A stretch of DNA of 64,000 nucleotides from Candidatus Methanophagaceae archaeon (GCA_003194435.1 PQXC01000009.1:18296-82295), one strand, 5' to 3'. Shown: positions 1-10,919, counted from the stretch's first letter. Made by a program: numbers and translations. The notes: generated from the sequence alone by a model not told the origin.

Positions 1-919
1 CGGGATAAGGTCCGTGAGCACCCCAGTCCGTCCCCCAGCTGTTCTTTATCAACCACGCACCGCTACCTCTTGAATAGGGCAAGGAATCATTCCACCCTAT
101 TATCTGTATCGCATGGTTTGGCTCATCAGCACCCCAGTACTCATAGACCCCGCTGTCATAAGCATAAAATCCCGGATCGCCCGCATACATGGTTGAGTAC
201 ACCGGTCCATAATTCAATATTGCTGCTTTGATCTTTTCTATTTCCGTCTCTCCTCTGCTACCAGTGATGACCCTCCAGTTATCTACATTCTTGATGATGG
301 AACAGTTGTAGCAGGCTGTTCCGTGTGCCACATAGGGGTGACAGGATTCATTACCCACACCCTTCTTTGTGAGATAGTTTGTACTTATGCGTGAATTCCC
401 ACCATTACAAAACCGATTCCAGATGTTGCAGTCTCCAGCTTCCTGTTCTGAGAAGTCACTCTGAGTGGAGTCCGCGATTGCTACGTCCGATTCAATATCG
501 GCAATAGCGGCGAAAAGCCAGCAGCTACCACATGTGTACTGGTTCTTTACCGGTGTGACATATCCAAGTGCCATAGCGTCATAGGCGGATGGCATTCCGG
601 TGGTCAGTCGCATTGTACTTCTTTGAACTGCACCTGCATCTATGGTACGGAAGGAACGGAAACTGACATTTGGTGGTAAAGTGCCTACAGGTGGCTTCGG
701 CGGTCGGTATCCCATGAGTTGCGATATCTCTTCTGGTGTTAGTCCAGTTATCCAGTTCTTTGCGACTTTGTAGTGAAAACCCGAACTATTAATTCTCTGC
801 TGTAACTTTTGTAATTGTGACTCTTCGATTGGTGTTTTCTCTGAAGTTGAAGTTACCGTTGTAATCACCGCTGAGAATAAAAACAGCAGCAGTAATACAG
901 TTGTTAATATTTTCTTCAT
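1..919 (-). CDS. Papain-family (C1A) cysteine protease with N-terminal signal peptide, C-terminus cut by window edge
   Basis: Manual minus-strand translation from ATG at 919: MKKILTTVLLLLFLFSAVITTV... (signal peptide), ...VTPVKNQYTCGSCWLFAAIADIES..., ...PNHAIQIIGWND..., ...AWLIKNSWGTDWG... = papain Q/C/H/N active-site blocks. Not in supplied ORF track because the stop is outside the window. Confidence 0.93.
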   Translation of the reverse strand, partial: MKKILTTVLLLLFLFSAVITTVTSTSEKTPIEESQLQKLQQRINSSGFHYKVAKNWITGLTPEEISQLMGYRPPKPPVGTLPPNVSFRSFRTIDAGAVQRSTMRLTTGMPSAYDAMALGYVTPVKNQYTCGSCWLFAAIADIESDVAIADSTQSDFSEQEAGDCNIWNRFCNGGNSRISTNYLTKKGVGNESCHPYVAHGTACYNCSIIKNVDNWRVITGSRGETEIEKIKAAILNYGPVYSTMYAGDPGFYAYDSGVYEYWGADEPNHAIQIIGWNDSLPYSRGSGAWLIKNSWGTDWGAHGPYP

Positions 920-1337
920 TTCTGTTCACAATTTTAAATCAGTGCAAAATAAAAGTTCCTATTATGTCCATTTTTTTATCGAATATAAATAAGCTAAATG
1001 TTAATTATCATTAAATTATGAAAAGCAAATTAATTAAAATGCCCCAAATGTGGCTACGAATTTGAGTATAACATAAGTGGATTCCTTTTGCTTCTTTTAC
1101 AAGCATAAGATGGGGGAACTCTGCGGAAACCTTCGGTTTCCTTGCCTCGTCTATCGGCTCGATCATCCCGAATTGCCTTCGGCAACCTCTGCCGTCCTCA
1201 CTTGCTCTCTATATAGCCTTACGTTGCCACGAGAGGCATTTCCGGGTCATTAAAGTATTAAAGTATTTATTATGAGAGAATAAGCGTTTATATAGTGAAG
1301 AGAATAAATAGAATATGGGATAAGGAGGTAGAGAGCA

Positions 1338-2252
1338 ATGAAAATGAAGAGGAAGGAATGGTACGGGAAGGATATGGGATTGGCAGTGAGGATGGTGCTG
1401 ACCACGGGCTTATTGATACTCGTCTATCTCGCATTCCTTACAATTTTAGCGCAGTTTGTGGAGTTCTTTCCATTGCTGGTAATCGCTGCGATATTCCTCT
1501 TCGCTCAGTATTACTTCGCTGATAAGCTCGTTCTCTGGAGCACAGGTGCAAAGATAGTATCAAGGGAGGAGAGACCGGAATTACATACGATAATAGAGCG
1601 GTTATGTAACTTAGCAAATTTACCGAAGCCACGTGTCGCGGTCATAGATACGCCGATACCCAATGCCTTTGCTACCGGCAGGAGTCAGAAGAAGGCGGTT
1701 GTCGCAGTCACAACAGGGCTGTTGAGTAGATTGAACAATGAGGAGCTGGAGGGCGTGCTGGGGCACGAACTCACGCACATAAAGAACCGCGATGTGCTCG
1801 TGATAACAGTTGCAAGCTTCTTATCCACTGTGGCATGGTTTGTAATGCGATTCTCCTTTTACTCCTCTCTCTTCCGCGCGGGTAGCAGGGACAGGAGCGC
1901 TGGTGCTGCCGTTCTCATATTCATCGTCTCTCTACTCGTATGGCTCGTCAGTTTCCTCTTGATCAGAGCGCTCTCGCGGTATCGCGAGTTCGCAGCGGAC
2001 AGAGGCTCGGCAATCATCACGGGTAACCCCTCTGCTCTTATTTCCGCATTATTAAAGATAAGCGGGCAGATGAAACGTGTTCCATCAGAAGACCTGCGCG
2101 AGGTGGAGGGCATGAACGCATTCTTCATCATACCAGCTATATCAGGTGATACACTCATGAGCCTGTTCTCAACGCATCCGCCACTTGAGAAGAGGATTGA
2201 GCGATTGAGCGCGCTGGAGCGTGCGATGGAAGGCTTCCATGAGATTTATTGA
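1338..2252 (+). CDS. htpX: HtpX-like M48 zinc metalloprotease
   Basis: HELTHIKNRD zinc motif, multiple TM segments, ggaggt SD upstream of ATG. Confidence 0.93.
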   Translation: MKMKRKEWYGKDMGLAVRMVLTTGLLILVYLAFLTILAQFVEFFPLLVIAAIFLFAQYYFADKLVLWSTGAKIVSREERPELHTIIERLCNLANLPKPRVAVIDTPIPNAFATGRSQKKAVVAVTTGLLSRLNNEELEGVLGHELTHIKNRDVLVITVASFLSTVAWFVMRFSFYSSLFRAGSRDRSAGAAVLIFIVSLLVWLVSFLLIRALSRYREFAADRGSAIITGNPSALISALLKISGQMKRVPSEDLREVEGMNAFFIIPAISGDTLMSLFSTHPPLEKRIERLSALERAMEGFHEIY

Positions 2253-2808
2253 TGCCTTACTGGGGCGAGTAAGACCAGCGGCGTCGAAGACCGAAGCACT
2301 GTTCAGTATCACTACCGCATACACCACACTGGAGACGAAGCTGGATATCTTTCATGCCGATGTAGCAGGTATATGCTTCAAGATAATACCATCCACAACT
2401 TTTGAACGGTTGAGAGCGGACCTGGGCGAGCTATTGACACTAACGAAGCGTGAAACGGCGACGGAATATAAGATGGTGAAGGATTCTTTTGGCTATCTAT
2501 GGATAGTGCTCAGGGACAAGGATTTTGAGGACATAGTCACCACCATGCATCTAATCTCCAATACACTGATTGAGAATGGATTTGGAGAATCGCTATTGAG
2601 CTCGGTATTCAAATTTAAGAAACGGGATAAAGTCATATACATGATATACAATTATAAGAGTGGTAATTTTTATCCCTTTATACCTATGGGGGATGGCAGG
2701 CAGAGGGACGAGCAGTATGAGTTAAAGCTGGGCACATTGCTGCGTAACGAGCTGCCTGTGGAGCGCGATATAGAGAAGTGGTATCCGATGTGGGATATTC
2801 CGTTGTAG
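2239..2808 (+). CDS. PspA-associated protein PspAB-like
   Basis: MRFIDALLGRVRPAASKTEALFSITTAYTTLE... resembles the htpX-adjacent PspAB family; start overlaps htpX 3' end. Confidence 0.65.
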   Translation: MRFIDALLGRVRPAASKTEALFSITTAYTTLETKLDIFHADVAGICFKIIPSTTFERLRADLGELLTLTKRETATEYKMVKDSFGYLWIVLRDKDFEDIVTTMHLISNTLIENGFGESLLSSVFKFKKRDKVIYMIYNYKSGNFYPFIPMGDGRQRDEQYELKLGTLLRNELPVERDIEKWYPMWDIPL

Positions 2809-2828
2809 CGCAGTAGCGCAGCATAGAT

Positions 2829-3956
2829 ATGAGGGTGATACTGCATGTGGATATGGACAGTTTCTTCTCTGCCATTGAAGTGAGAGAACATCCGGAGTTG
2901 AAAGGGCTGCCGGTGGTTGTTGGTGGTAATGTGGGTGATGCGGGCATCGAGAGTGGTAAGATAAGGGGCGTTGTGAGCACATGCTCGTATGAAGCCCGTA
3001 AATATGGTATCCATTCTGCAATGGCGTTATCAAGAGCATATAAACTCTGCCCTGATGCGAAGTTCCTGCCCGTGAACATGCAATTATACAGGCGTGTCTC
3101 CGCAGCGATAATGGCTATCCTCCGTGCTCAAGCCGATAAGATGGAGCAGGTGAGTATAGATGAGGCGTTCCTTGATATCAGTTCAAGGGTGCGAGACTGG
3201 ACAGAGGCTCGAGCTTATGCGGAGCGAATAAAGGCTGAGATATGGGCTAAAGAGAGATTGACATGCTCAATCGGTGTGGCACCGAACAAGACGATAGCCA
3301 AAATAGCCTCGGATTTCGAGAAGCCGGATGGTCTGACGGTGGTAGAAGATTGTAATGCGAAGGAATTCTTAGCTCCTTTACCCGTGAAGTGCATCCCGGG
3401 CGTGGGACCGAAGACGGAGAATATACTCAAGCAAATGGGCATCCTCAAGATAGGGCAACTTGCCAGTGCCGATGTCCAGTCACTCGTAGCCCGGCTGGGT
3501 AAATATGGCGAACGACTCCATCTAATTGCAAATGGGATAGACGATAGCGATGTGGAACCAGCGTATGAGCGCAAATCGGTGAGCAGGGAGAGGACATTCA
3601 CAGAGGACACAGATGATATGACGATGTTGGAGGAGCGTGTGGAGGAATTGGCGTATGAACTTCATAAGGCGCTGAAAACAGAAGGTCTTGTATTCAGGAC
3701 GGTTGGTATAAAGGTGAAATACGAGGATTTCACAGTGATAACGAGAGCGAAGACGTTGGGTGCATTTCATTCCGACCTGGAGACACTCAAGCGGATAGCA
3801 AAAGAACTGATGATGGGTGTGAATGCGAAAAGAGAGGGAAAGGAGAAGAGAAAGAAAATAAGATTGGTTGGTGTTCGTGTCTCGAACTTGTCGTTGCTGG
3901 ACTATCGGCAGCGGCGATTGGTCGGGCTCACTCTCACTCCACCTTCGGCGTATTAG
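2829..3956 (+). CDS. dinB: DNA polymerase IV (Y family)
   Basis: [37 protein letters not shown]-type motif ([12 protein letters not shown]), [26 protein letters not shown]. Confidence 0.96.
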   Translation: MRVILHVDMDSFFSAIEVREHPELKGLPVVVGGNVGDAGIESGKIRGVVSTCSYEARKYGIHSAMALSRAYKLCPDAKFLPVNMQLYRRVSAAIMAILRAQADKMEQVSIDEAFLDISSRVRDWTEARAYAERIKAEIWAKERLTCSIGVAPNKTIAKIASDFEKPDGLTVVEDCNAKEFLAPLPVKCIPGVGPKTENILKQMGILKIGQLASADVQSLVARLGKYGERLHLIANGIDDSDVEPAYERKSVSRERTFTEDTDDMTMLEERVEELAYELHKALKTEGLVFRTVGIKVKYEDFTVITRAKTLGAFHSDLETLKRIAKELMMGVNAKREGKEKRKKIRLVGVRVSNLSLLDYRQRRLVGLTLTPPSAY

Positions 3957-5292
3957 CCAGCGCCTGTTTCACCAGTTCCGCGGGATATTCGTAATCCACA
4001 AGCTTGCCATTCAGGTAGGCATCGTATGCACCCAGGTCGAAATGACCATGACCACTGTTATTGAAGTATATCACCTCTTCTTTTCCTTCTTCCTTGCATC
4101 TCAGCGCTTCATCTATAACCGCCTTCACCTCATGTGCGGTCTCTGGCGCTATGATAAAGCCTTCAGTTTCCGCGAATATCTTAGCCGCCTTGAATACTTC
4201 TGTCTGATGGTATGCCACCGCATCTATCCAGCCCTCATTCACCAGTTTGCAGAGCAGAGGTGCATCGCCGTGATATCTCAACCCACCTGCATGAATCGGC
4301 GGTGGTACGAATGTGTGACCAAGGGTGAACATCTTAAGTAAAGGAGTCATCCCTGCGCAATCGCCGAAATCGTATAGATACAGCCCTTTTGTCAGTGTCG
4401 GACATGCCATCGGCTCACATGCTACTATCCGCAGGTCCGGTTTATCGCCCCTCAGCTTATCAGCAACGAACGGGAAGCAGGAGCCACAGAAGTTGCTGCC
4501 GCCGCCTACGCACCCGAATATGACATCAGGGTATTCATCTATCTGCTCAAATGCGCTTTTTGCCTCCAATCCTATCACCGTCTGGTGCAGCAGGACGTGA
4601 TTGAGGACAGAGCCGAGCGCATAATGCGCATTATCATGTCCGGCAGCATCTTCCACCGCTTCTGAGATCGCAATCCCCAGGCTGCCGGAGGTATCAGGGT
4701 CATTCTGCAGATACTGCTGCCCAAATTTGGTATTCGTGCTTGGGCTTCGATACACCTCGGCATTCCAGGTCTCCATCATTACGCGCCTGTATGGCTTCTG
4801 GTCATAACTCGCGGCAACCATATAGACTGTACAGCGCAGTCCGAAGAGCATACAGCCAAATGCAAGTGCAGAGCCCCACTGTCCCGCCCCTGTCTCTGTT
4901 GTTATGCGTTCCGTTCCCTCCTTCATATTGTAGTATGCCTGTGCGACTGCAGTATTGGGCTTGTGACTCCCGGGTGGACTAACGCCCTCCCACTTGTAAT
5001 AGATACGAGCAGGTGTCTTCAACTTCTTTTCTAACCGGATAGCCCTGTAAAGCGGTGTGGGTCGCCATAACCGATAAACCTCCCTCACTTCCTCCGGTAT
5101 TGGAATCCACCGCTCTGTACTCGCCTCCTGCCTTATCAATTCCATAGGGAATATCGGTGCTAACTCCTCGGGCTTTACTGGCTCTTTCGTCACCGGATTT
5201 ATCGGTGGGTCCAGCGGTGAAGGCAGGTCCGCCTGTATATTGTACCACGCTCGTGGTATATCCTCCTCACTCAGTAATATCTTCTCGTTCAT
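3934..5292 (-). CDS. TrpB-like PLP-dependent enzyme (TrpB2-type tryptophan synthase beta chain)
   Basis: GRPTPL-like and [11 protein letters not shown]-Lys motif, [20 protein letters not shown]; long TrpB2-type N-terminus. Confidence 0.92.
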   Translation of the reverse strand: MNEKILLSEEDIPRAWYNIQADLPSPLDPPINPVTKEPVKPEELAPIFPMELIRQEASTERWIPIPEEVREVYRLWRPTPLYRAIRLEKKLKTPARIYYKWEGVSPPGSHKPNTAVAQAYYNMKEGTERITTETGAGQWGSALAFGCMLFGLRCTVYMVAASYDQKPYRRVMMETWNAEVYRSPSTNTKFGQQYLQNDPDTSGSLGIAISEAVEDAAGHDNAHYALGSVLNHVLLHQTVIGLEAKSAFEQIDEYPDVIFGCVGGGSNFCGSCFPFVADKLRGDKPDLRIVACEPMACPTLTKGLYLYDFGDCAGMTPLLKMFTLGHTFVPPPIHAGGLRYHGDAPLLCKLVNEGWIDAVAYHQTEVFKAAKIFAETEGFIIAPETAHEVKAVIDEALRCKEEGKEEVIYFNNSGHGHFDLGAYDAYLNGKLVDYEYPAELVKQALANTPKVE

Positions 5293-5388
5293 TTCTCACT
5301 TACCTCGCTTCTCACTTCACTTTTCTTCTTTTATTTTAATAAGTTAATGTAATGTAACCTCCTTTAACTTAAAAATAAAAATAAAACC

Positions 5389-6912
5389 CTAAAGCCTCAG
5401 TTTCCACTCCCATTTCCTTCGTTTTCCTATCAATTTGCTTATCTCATCACTCGTTACCATCCCTATGACCCTCCTCTCGCGATTTATAACCGGCAATGCA
5501 GATATGTTATACCGCTCCAGCTTCCTTATCACCAGTTCCAGCGGCTCATTCTCATCTGTTGTTATCACTCTCCGTGTCATTATCTCCGCCAGACCCTCAT
5601 GTCGCTGTGCAACTGCGGTTGATATATCCCATGCTGTTACTATCCCACTCAATCGCCCATCATCTGTCACCACCGGTATATGAGTGAATTGTGTATCCAT
5701 TATCAGCTTTGCTGCATCTGCTATGGTCGCTTTCTCACTTATCGTCTTCACTTCCTTTATCATCACATCCTTGACAAGCGGTAGCTCCTTGGTCTGTTTC
5801 ATCGGTCTAAAGATGGTGTCCCGTGGCAGTCGTTCGGAAGGCAGAGCGAGCAGGAACTCACCCGTTTCTATCCGCCTCTTCAACTCCTTCGCCACTCTAT
5901 CCGCCATGTAGAAACTGGATAGCGGCGAGGTTGGCACTTCTTTACCCTCTATCTCTATCATGCCCGATTTTAACTCCTCATAAGTCACCTCCCTCAGCAC
6001 TGGTCGGTCTCGTCTGCAAATGCCATAATCCAGCACTTCCGTCTTGATCTCCGCATCTATTATTCCCGTATTCTTCGCTATTCGCTCATTCAATATCGGT
6101 ATAGGAATCCCGATGCCTACATAGAGTGTCACACCGTACCCGAAGAAGGTAGCTCCACGCAGAAATTCCGGCTCCATATCCTTCAGGTTACCAGTGACCA
6201 TAAGTGTAGCGAAGCGGCTAACAGGGTTATGTTGTGTTCCCGCACCCACCACATAGCCCCTCGCACCTGATAGAAATATCCGCGTACCCGGACCTATGGT
6301 CTCAAACTCAGGGTCGTTTATGAGCGGTGAGAGCGCACCGGAACCAGAATAATTTACATTTCGATAATTTGGGAGCAATGTGCCCATATAAGTATATAAA
6401 GTGCGGTCTGTTGAGTTAGTTGCTGCGATATAACGCTGTGATGCGTTTCTTGGATTCACCATTATCGCCTGATTCAGGTCTTCCATCGTGAGTGTGGTCT
6501 CTATCTCCTTGCGCGGATAGCAATCGGTGCCATAGGCAGTAGCCCGCATCTCTATCTGCTTACCTGATACTAAATCCTCTATTACATGCCCGCCGCCGTA
6601 TTCCTCTCCTTTATCTTCTGATAACTGCGCAGCACCCAGATAAGCGTCAACCGCCGCGATACCGGTATACGCTTCCACTTCATTTAGCCATACCCGCTGC
6701 ATCTTTATCGGCGGGTCCGCATGTCCGAAATTGATAAAGACACCAGAGGAGCACATAGGACCGAAAGTGCCAGTGGTGACAACATCTACCTCCCTGGCTG
6801 CCTTCTCCGCACCCAGCTCCTCCACTATCTCACTCATCCTATCCGCGGTGACCACGCAAACGCTGCCATCTCTGATTCTCTCGTTTATCTCCTCTATGCT
6901 CTTCTCTACCAT
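5389..6912 (-). CDS. DUF39/COG1900 homocysteine biosynthesis (L-aspartate semialdehyde sulfurtransferase-like) protein fused to C-terminal CBS pair
   Basis: MVEKSIEEINERIRDGSVCVVTADRM..., CSSG and GARGYVVGAGTQHNP blocks; two CBS repeats at C-terminus. Confidence 0.88.
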   Translation of the reverse strand: MVEKSIEEINERIRDGSVCVVTADRMSEIVEELGAEKAAREVDVVTTGTFGPMCSSGVFINFGHADPPIKMQRVWLNEVEAYTGIAAVDAYLGAAQLSEDKGEEYGGGHVIEDLVSGKQIEMRATAYGTDCYPRKEIETTLTMEDLNQAIMVNPRNASQRYIAATNSTDRTLYTYMGTLLPNYRNVNYSGSGALSPLINDPEFETIGPGTRIFLSGARGYVVGAGTQHNPVSRFATLMVTGNLKDMEPEFLRGATFFGYGVTLYVGIGIPIPILNERIAKNTGIIDAEIKTEVLDYGICRRDRPVLREVTYEELKSGMIEIEGKEVPTSPLSSFYMADRVAKELKRRIETGEFLLALPSERLPRDTIFRPMKQTKELPLVKDVMIKEVKTISEKATIADAAKLIMDTQFTHIPVVTDDGRLSGIVTAWDISTAVAQRHEGLAEIMTRRVITTDENEPLELVIRKLERYNISALPVINRERRVIGMVTSDEISKLIGKRRKWEWKLRL

Positions 6913-6962
6913 GCATAAGAGGATAGCAAAGCAATGCCTTATAACTTATGGTTTTTTCCCAC

Positions 6963-7970
6963 TCATAAAAATATATCCATGAGCAGATATGCAATACCGC
7001 CGATTATTGCAGCCAGCGGGATGGTAATCACCCAGGCAATGACCATCTTCTCCACCTCCGTCCATCTGATCCTGCGTAGACTCTGGAAGAAAGTGCCACC
7101 GATGACCGAAGAAGCAATCACATGGGTCGTGCTCGCAGGCATACCTCGCAAACTCATCAGTACCACAGCAACTGCCGCACCAGTCTCCGCAGAGAAGCCA
7201 TGCTTCGGCTCCAGCCTCGTCAATTTCCAGCCCAGGGTCTTCATTACCCGCCATCCGAAGAAGAAAGTCCCCAGCCCCATCACGAGACCACAACCCAGTT
7301 TTACCCATAAAGGTACTGCGAATCGTGGTATCAAACCGCCGGTGAGAAGTGCCATTGTGATTACACCCATTGCGTTCTGTGCATCGTTCATACCATGACT
7401 GAACGCCATAAAAGAAGCGGATATGATCTGCAGTTTCTTGAACACCCTCTCAGTGCTGGTATCCGGTATGTTGCGGAAGAGAAGGAAGAGCACCCAGCTG
7501 ACGATGGAGAAGAGGACCGCACCCGCGATAAAACCACCAAGCGGTCCTAACACGATTGCGAGAAATACACGGTCATTAAGGATATGCCAATTTATTATCC
7601 CTGAACCACCTGCGAGGATGCCCGCACCAAGGAGACCACCTACAAGCGAATGACTCACGCTAATAGGTATGCCAAAAGCGGTACAGATAAATGTCCATAT
7701 CACCGCTCCAGTGATACCCGCAGCGATAATAACCAGTGTCATGCCCTCTGGCGAGACTATCCCCTTACCTATGGTCTCAGCTACCCTTGTAGAGATGCAT
7801 GCACCCACGAGGTTGAATATACTGGCGAGAATTAATGCGTTCATTGGTGTAAGTGCCTTCGTAGCTGTGACTGTGGCGATAGCATTCGCTCTGTCGTTTG
7901 CACCGTTCAGGAAGTCATAACACAACGCTAACACTATTATGATAATAACAAGAATGAGAGAAGCGGACAT
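6963..7970 (-). CDS. PiT-family inorganic phosphate transporter
   Basis: DFLNGANDRANAIATVTATKALTP, GISVSHSLVGGLLGAG, SHGMNDAQNAMGVI. Confidence 0.93.
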   Translation of the reverse strand: MSASLILVIIIIVLALCYDFLNGANDRANAIATVTATKALTPMNALILASIFNLVGACISTRVAETIGKGIVSPEGMTLVIIAAGITGAVIWTFICTAFGIPISVSHSLVGGLLGAGILAGGSGIINWHILNDRVFLAIVLGPLGGFIAGAVLFSIVSWVLFLLFRNIPDTSTERVFKKLQIISASFMAFSHGMNDAQNAMGVITMALLTGGLIPRFAVPLWVKLGCGLVMGLGTFFFGWRVMKTLGWKLTRLEPKHGFSAETGAAVAVVLMSLRGMPASTTHVIASSVIGGTFFQSLRRIRWTEVEKMVIAWVITIPLAAIIGGIAYLLMDIFL

Positions 7971-7990
7971 CTGGCTCAGGTCAGGGCTCA

Positions 7991-8009
7991 GATCGGATCA
8001 GGTCCGATC
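7991..8009. promoter_or_regulatory. Perfect 7-bp stem inverted repeat in 42-bp gap between phoU-like and pit genes
   Basis: GATCGGA-tcagg-TCCGATC. Confidence 0.55.
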
Positions 8010-8012
8010 AGA

Positions 8013-8717
8013 TCAGATTCCACCTTTCAATCTAAATGTCTCCAGGATATTAGCCACATCCTCACACTGGTCCATTGTATCCTCAAGAATCTCCACTATC
8101 TCCTTCAGCAGTAATCGCTCAAGGACCTCGTCCGAACTCTTCGTTGGCGTGGTCATCAACTTCCTGAGCCATCTCCTGTTTATCTCATCCGCTTCGTTCT
8201 CCAGTTCGTTTATCCTTATGCAATGGGCTTCTAAACTCCCCTCCTCACATCTCATGTCACGCAAGCAATGCACTGCGGTACATATCTCCTCCGATGCCTC
8301 CTGTATAATGGGTGCGAATTCGACCACAGGCTCAGGCAGTGTTTGCGTAAATGTCAATCTTCTCACTGCTTTCTCTATCCCGTCTATCACATTGTCGAGG
8401 TTATGAGCGAAGTAACGGATATCCCCTTTCTCCTCTGTGACCCGGGTATGGTCAAAGAAGAGCTCGCGTACGATCTCATGAACAATTGAATCCGCTTCGT
8501 CTTCAAGAATTCCAAGCTGCCTGTTGATCTCAGAGAGCAGAGAATAATCATTGCTCAGCTCGACCAGAAGTCCCGCGGCATCCACTGTCTTATCTGCAAG
8601 GGCTTCAAAGAGCTCGAAGAACTTCTTATCGTGGGGTAGGAAGACTGACATCCTGGGTATGATCATATTTATATTATTGAAGAGGGGCAAGAGATGCCGC
8701 ACTTTCTCTCGCTTCAT
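8013..8717 (-). CDS. DUF47/PhoU-like phosphate transport regulator
   Basis: MSVFLPHDKKFFELFEALADKTVDAAGLL..., LEDEADSIVHEI, ELENEADEINRR; upstream of PiT gene. Confidence 0.87.
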   Translation of the reverse strand: MKREKVRHLLPLFNNINMIIPRMSVFLPHDKKFFELFEALADKTVDAAGLLVELSNDYSLLSEINRQLGILEDEADSIVHEIVRELFFDHTRVTEEKGDIRYFAHNLDNVIDGIEKAVRRLTFTQTLPEPVVEFAPIIQEASEEICTAVHCLRDMRCEEGSLEAHCIRINELENEADEINRRWLRKLMTTPTKSSDEVLERLLLKEIVEILEDTMDQCEDVANILETFRLKGGI

Positions 8718-8820
8718 ATCTGCATCAATAAATATATAGAGATTGAGGGTATATTTAAATTTTTCTAATTTTTCGTAATTGTTACCTATGTTATGTAATA
8801 TGCAAATATTTTTCCCTGCA

Positions 8821-9405
8821 CTAAGAGAGGTGATTTAGTAATTCCCTGAATGCTCTGCCCCTGTGTGATATTTTATTCTTCTCCTCTGTACTCATTTCTG
8901 CAAATGTCGTTCCTCTGTATTCAAATATGGGGTCGAACCCAAATCCTCCCTCACCGCGCGCACTATCTGCGATTCTCCCCTCTACAACACCGCGGAAGAT
9001 GCGCGGCTCCGCCGAGGCTGACTGGCAGAACGCGATGACCGTTTTAAAAACGGCTCTCCGCTCTTCACCATTCTTTCCTGCCATCAAACTCAATATCCCT
9101 TCATTACCTATCTTCTTGAATACAAACGCGGAGAAAGGACCAGGGAAACCATTTAAAGCGTGAATGAATAGTCCAGAATCTTCAATGAAGAAAGGAGCCT
9201 TTATCTCTAATCCCCTCTCACGTCTTATGTGATTTGCACTCGCTATCGCCACTTCTTCTATCTCTTCCAGTTGTAACTCCGGGTACTCATAATTGAGATG
9301 CTGGATAGAGACACCCTTACCCTTACCAATATCAACAGCCAGCTCTCTTATCTCCTTTACCTTATGCGGGTTCCTCGTGATGAAGTATATCGTTCTCAAT
9401 CCCAA
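8821..9405 (-). CDS. XTP/dITP diphosphatase (RdgB/HAM1)
   Basis: YFITRNPHKVKEIREL, EDSGLFIHALNGFPGPFSAFV, GEGGFGFDPIF, HRGRAF. Confidence 0.94.
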   Translation of the reverse strand: MGLRTIYFITRNPHKVKEIRELAVDIGKGKGVSIQHLNYEYPELQLEEIEEVAIASANHIRRERGLEIKAPFFIEDSGLFIHALNGFPGPFSAFVFKKIGNEGILSLMAGKNGEERRAVFKTVIAFCQSASAEPRIFRGVVEGRIADSARGEGGFGFDPIFEYRGTTFAEMSTEEKNKISHRGRAFRELLNHLS

Positions 9406-9434
9406 TCTTCAACTTCACCCTTGCACTATCTAAA

Positions 9435-10184
9435 CTATTCGACTCGCGGTGCCAGCAGATAACTGACTTTTCCCTTGCCTCCCGCCACTTCAAACTCTAT
9501 CTGGAGCGGATAATCCTTACCCAGGTTCAGTGTTACAGTCTCGGCATGGCTCATACCCTTGCTCATTGCGGCGATATAGTCCAGAGTGAATAGAGAATGA
9601 AGCGTTCCAGGCGTCAGATGGATCAATTGCTCCTTCTTCAAGCCCAGACGTAACTTATCCATCTCTCCTTCCACCTCCATGTAAAATTCATCCCCTTCCA
9701 CACCGAGCAATATGTGCTCACCAACCTTCTCAGCAGCTCGTATTGTCCTTCTGAAATCCTCTATATCCATGACCACCTGCACAGGGAACTCAAGCTCGGG
9801 TACCTTCGGCTCTTTTCGCAACGATGAGGGCTCCAGCAGGTTCACTGTATAAGCAAGACTGCCCATTCGCGTATATAACTTCTGTGCTTGTTCATCAATC
9901 GAAAGCCGAACCTGCTCTCTACCTCCAATGCCTAAGATACCAAGCAGCTTCTGGAAATCCATTCCTATCTCAAGTCCCTCTCCTTCTCCGTCTTCGTTCG
10001 AGAACCGATAATCATCGAAAGCATCATTCTGCAACTGAAAAGTCACCATAGCTACATTAGATGGATCTACCGCTCTCAGATTTAAACCTTCTGCTGATAT
10101 TCTCAACTTACCTTCATCCACCACCGCAGTGATCGCCTCTATGCATTCTTTTAATACACCCGCATCTATCTCAGCTTCGAACAT
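9435..10184 (-). CDS. pcn: DNA polymerase sliding clamp (PCNA)
   Basis: Full-length archaeal PCNA: MFEAEIDAGVLKECIEAITAVVDEGKLRISAEGLNLRAVDPSNVAMV... Confidence 0.95.
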   Translation of the reverse strand: MFEAEIDAGVLKECIEAITAVVDEGKLRISAEGLNLRAVDPSNVAMVTFQLQNDAFDDYRFSNEDGEGEGLEIGMDFQKLLGILGIGGREQVRLSIDEQAQKLYTRMGSLAYTVNLLEPSSLRKEPKVPELEFPVQVVMDIEDFRRTIRAAEKVGEHILLGVEGDEFYMEVEGEMDKLRLGLKKEQLIHLTPGTLHSLFTLDYIAAMSKGMSHAETVTLNLGKDYPLQIEFEVAGGKGKVSYLLAPRVE

Positions 10185-10237
10185 CCTTCATTCCTCCTTA
10201 GCCTTAACTTAATATTCATATTTAACATAACATCCTT

Positions 10238-10885
10238 TTATTTAACTCTATATAGTTTACTATTTAATTTACTTACCTTACTACTATCAATCCTATTCTG
10301 TGTCTGTGCCATATCAACCAGATATTTGACCTTGCATGCGTGTTCAACCGAACTGAGGATGACGAAAGCTTCGTCCACTGTGGCACCTCTGGCAAACGTG
10401 CCGTGTCCATGTGCAATTACAGCCTTATGGTCCCGAAGTGCCGATGCAGCATTGCTTGCCAGCTCGTCTGAGCCGATACCACCACTGACAACCGGTATCT
10501 CATGCAGGAGATATATACTCTCGGAATCTTCAGGTACTATCTGCTCATGGGGTCCATAAAGCATAGAGAGCGCCACTGCGTATTTTGAATGCCCATGTAA
10601 AATTGCGAGTGCAGAAGTATGTTTATAAATTGCACGGTGGACATTGACCTCTGAGGATGCTATCACATCCAGTTCATCAGGCGTTGCCGGGTCTATTGGA
10701 ACAGAGATAATCTGCCCTTCGAGCTCGTCAAGCATGCTCCCCGTTGTGCTGATTAGCATGTGGTCCCCAACACGCTTACTGATATTGCCAAAATGGGAAT
10801 GCACAAGCCCGGCATCCACCATCTTCTTGCCATATTTTATCAACTCCTGCATCTCTTTTCTCTTTTCTATATCTCTATATATCAT
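10238..10885 (-). CDS. Class II aldolase/adducin family protein (fuculose-phosphate aldolase-like)
   Basis: GLVHSHFGNISKRV, STTGSMLDEL, HGHSKYAVALS, AHGHGTFARG; start moved to 10885 to avoid overlap with divergent argF. Confidence 0.88.
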   Translation of the reverse strand: MIYRDIEKRKEMQELIKYGKKMVDAGLVHSHFGNISKRVGDHMLISTTGSMLDELEGQIISVPIDPATPDELDVIASSEVNVHRAIYKHTSALAILHGHSKYAVALSMLYGPHEQIVPEDSESIYLLHEIPVVSGGIGSDELASNAASALRDHKAVIAHGHGTFARGATVDEAFVILSSVEHACKVKYLVDMAQTQNRIDSSKVSKLNSKLYRVK

Positions 10886-10919
10886 TAACAACTGTTTAAT
10901 TAATATGAATGTGAATGGC

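Noticed and set aside
4325-4600. Plus-strand 91-aa ORF opposite TrpB-like gene
   Set aside because: Antisense to a well-conserved enzyme; no SD or homology seen.
10644-10904. N-terminal extension of the argF ORF
   Set aside because: Overlaps divergent aldolase gene; homology to OTC starts at MRFISIFDLARGD.
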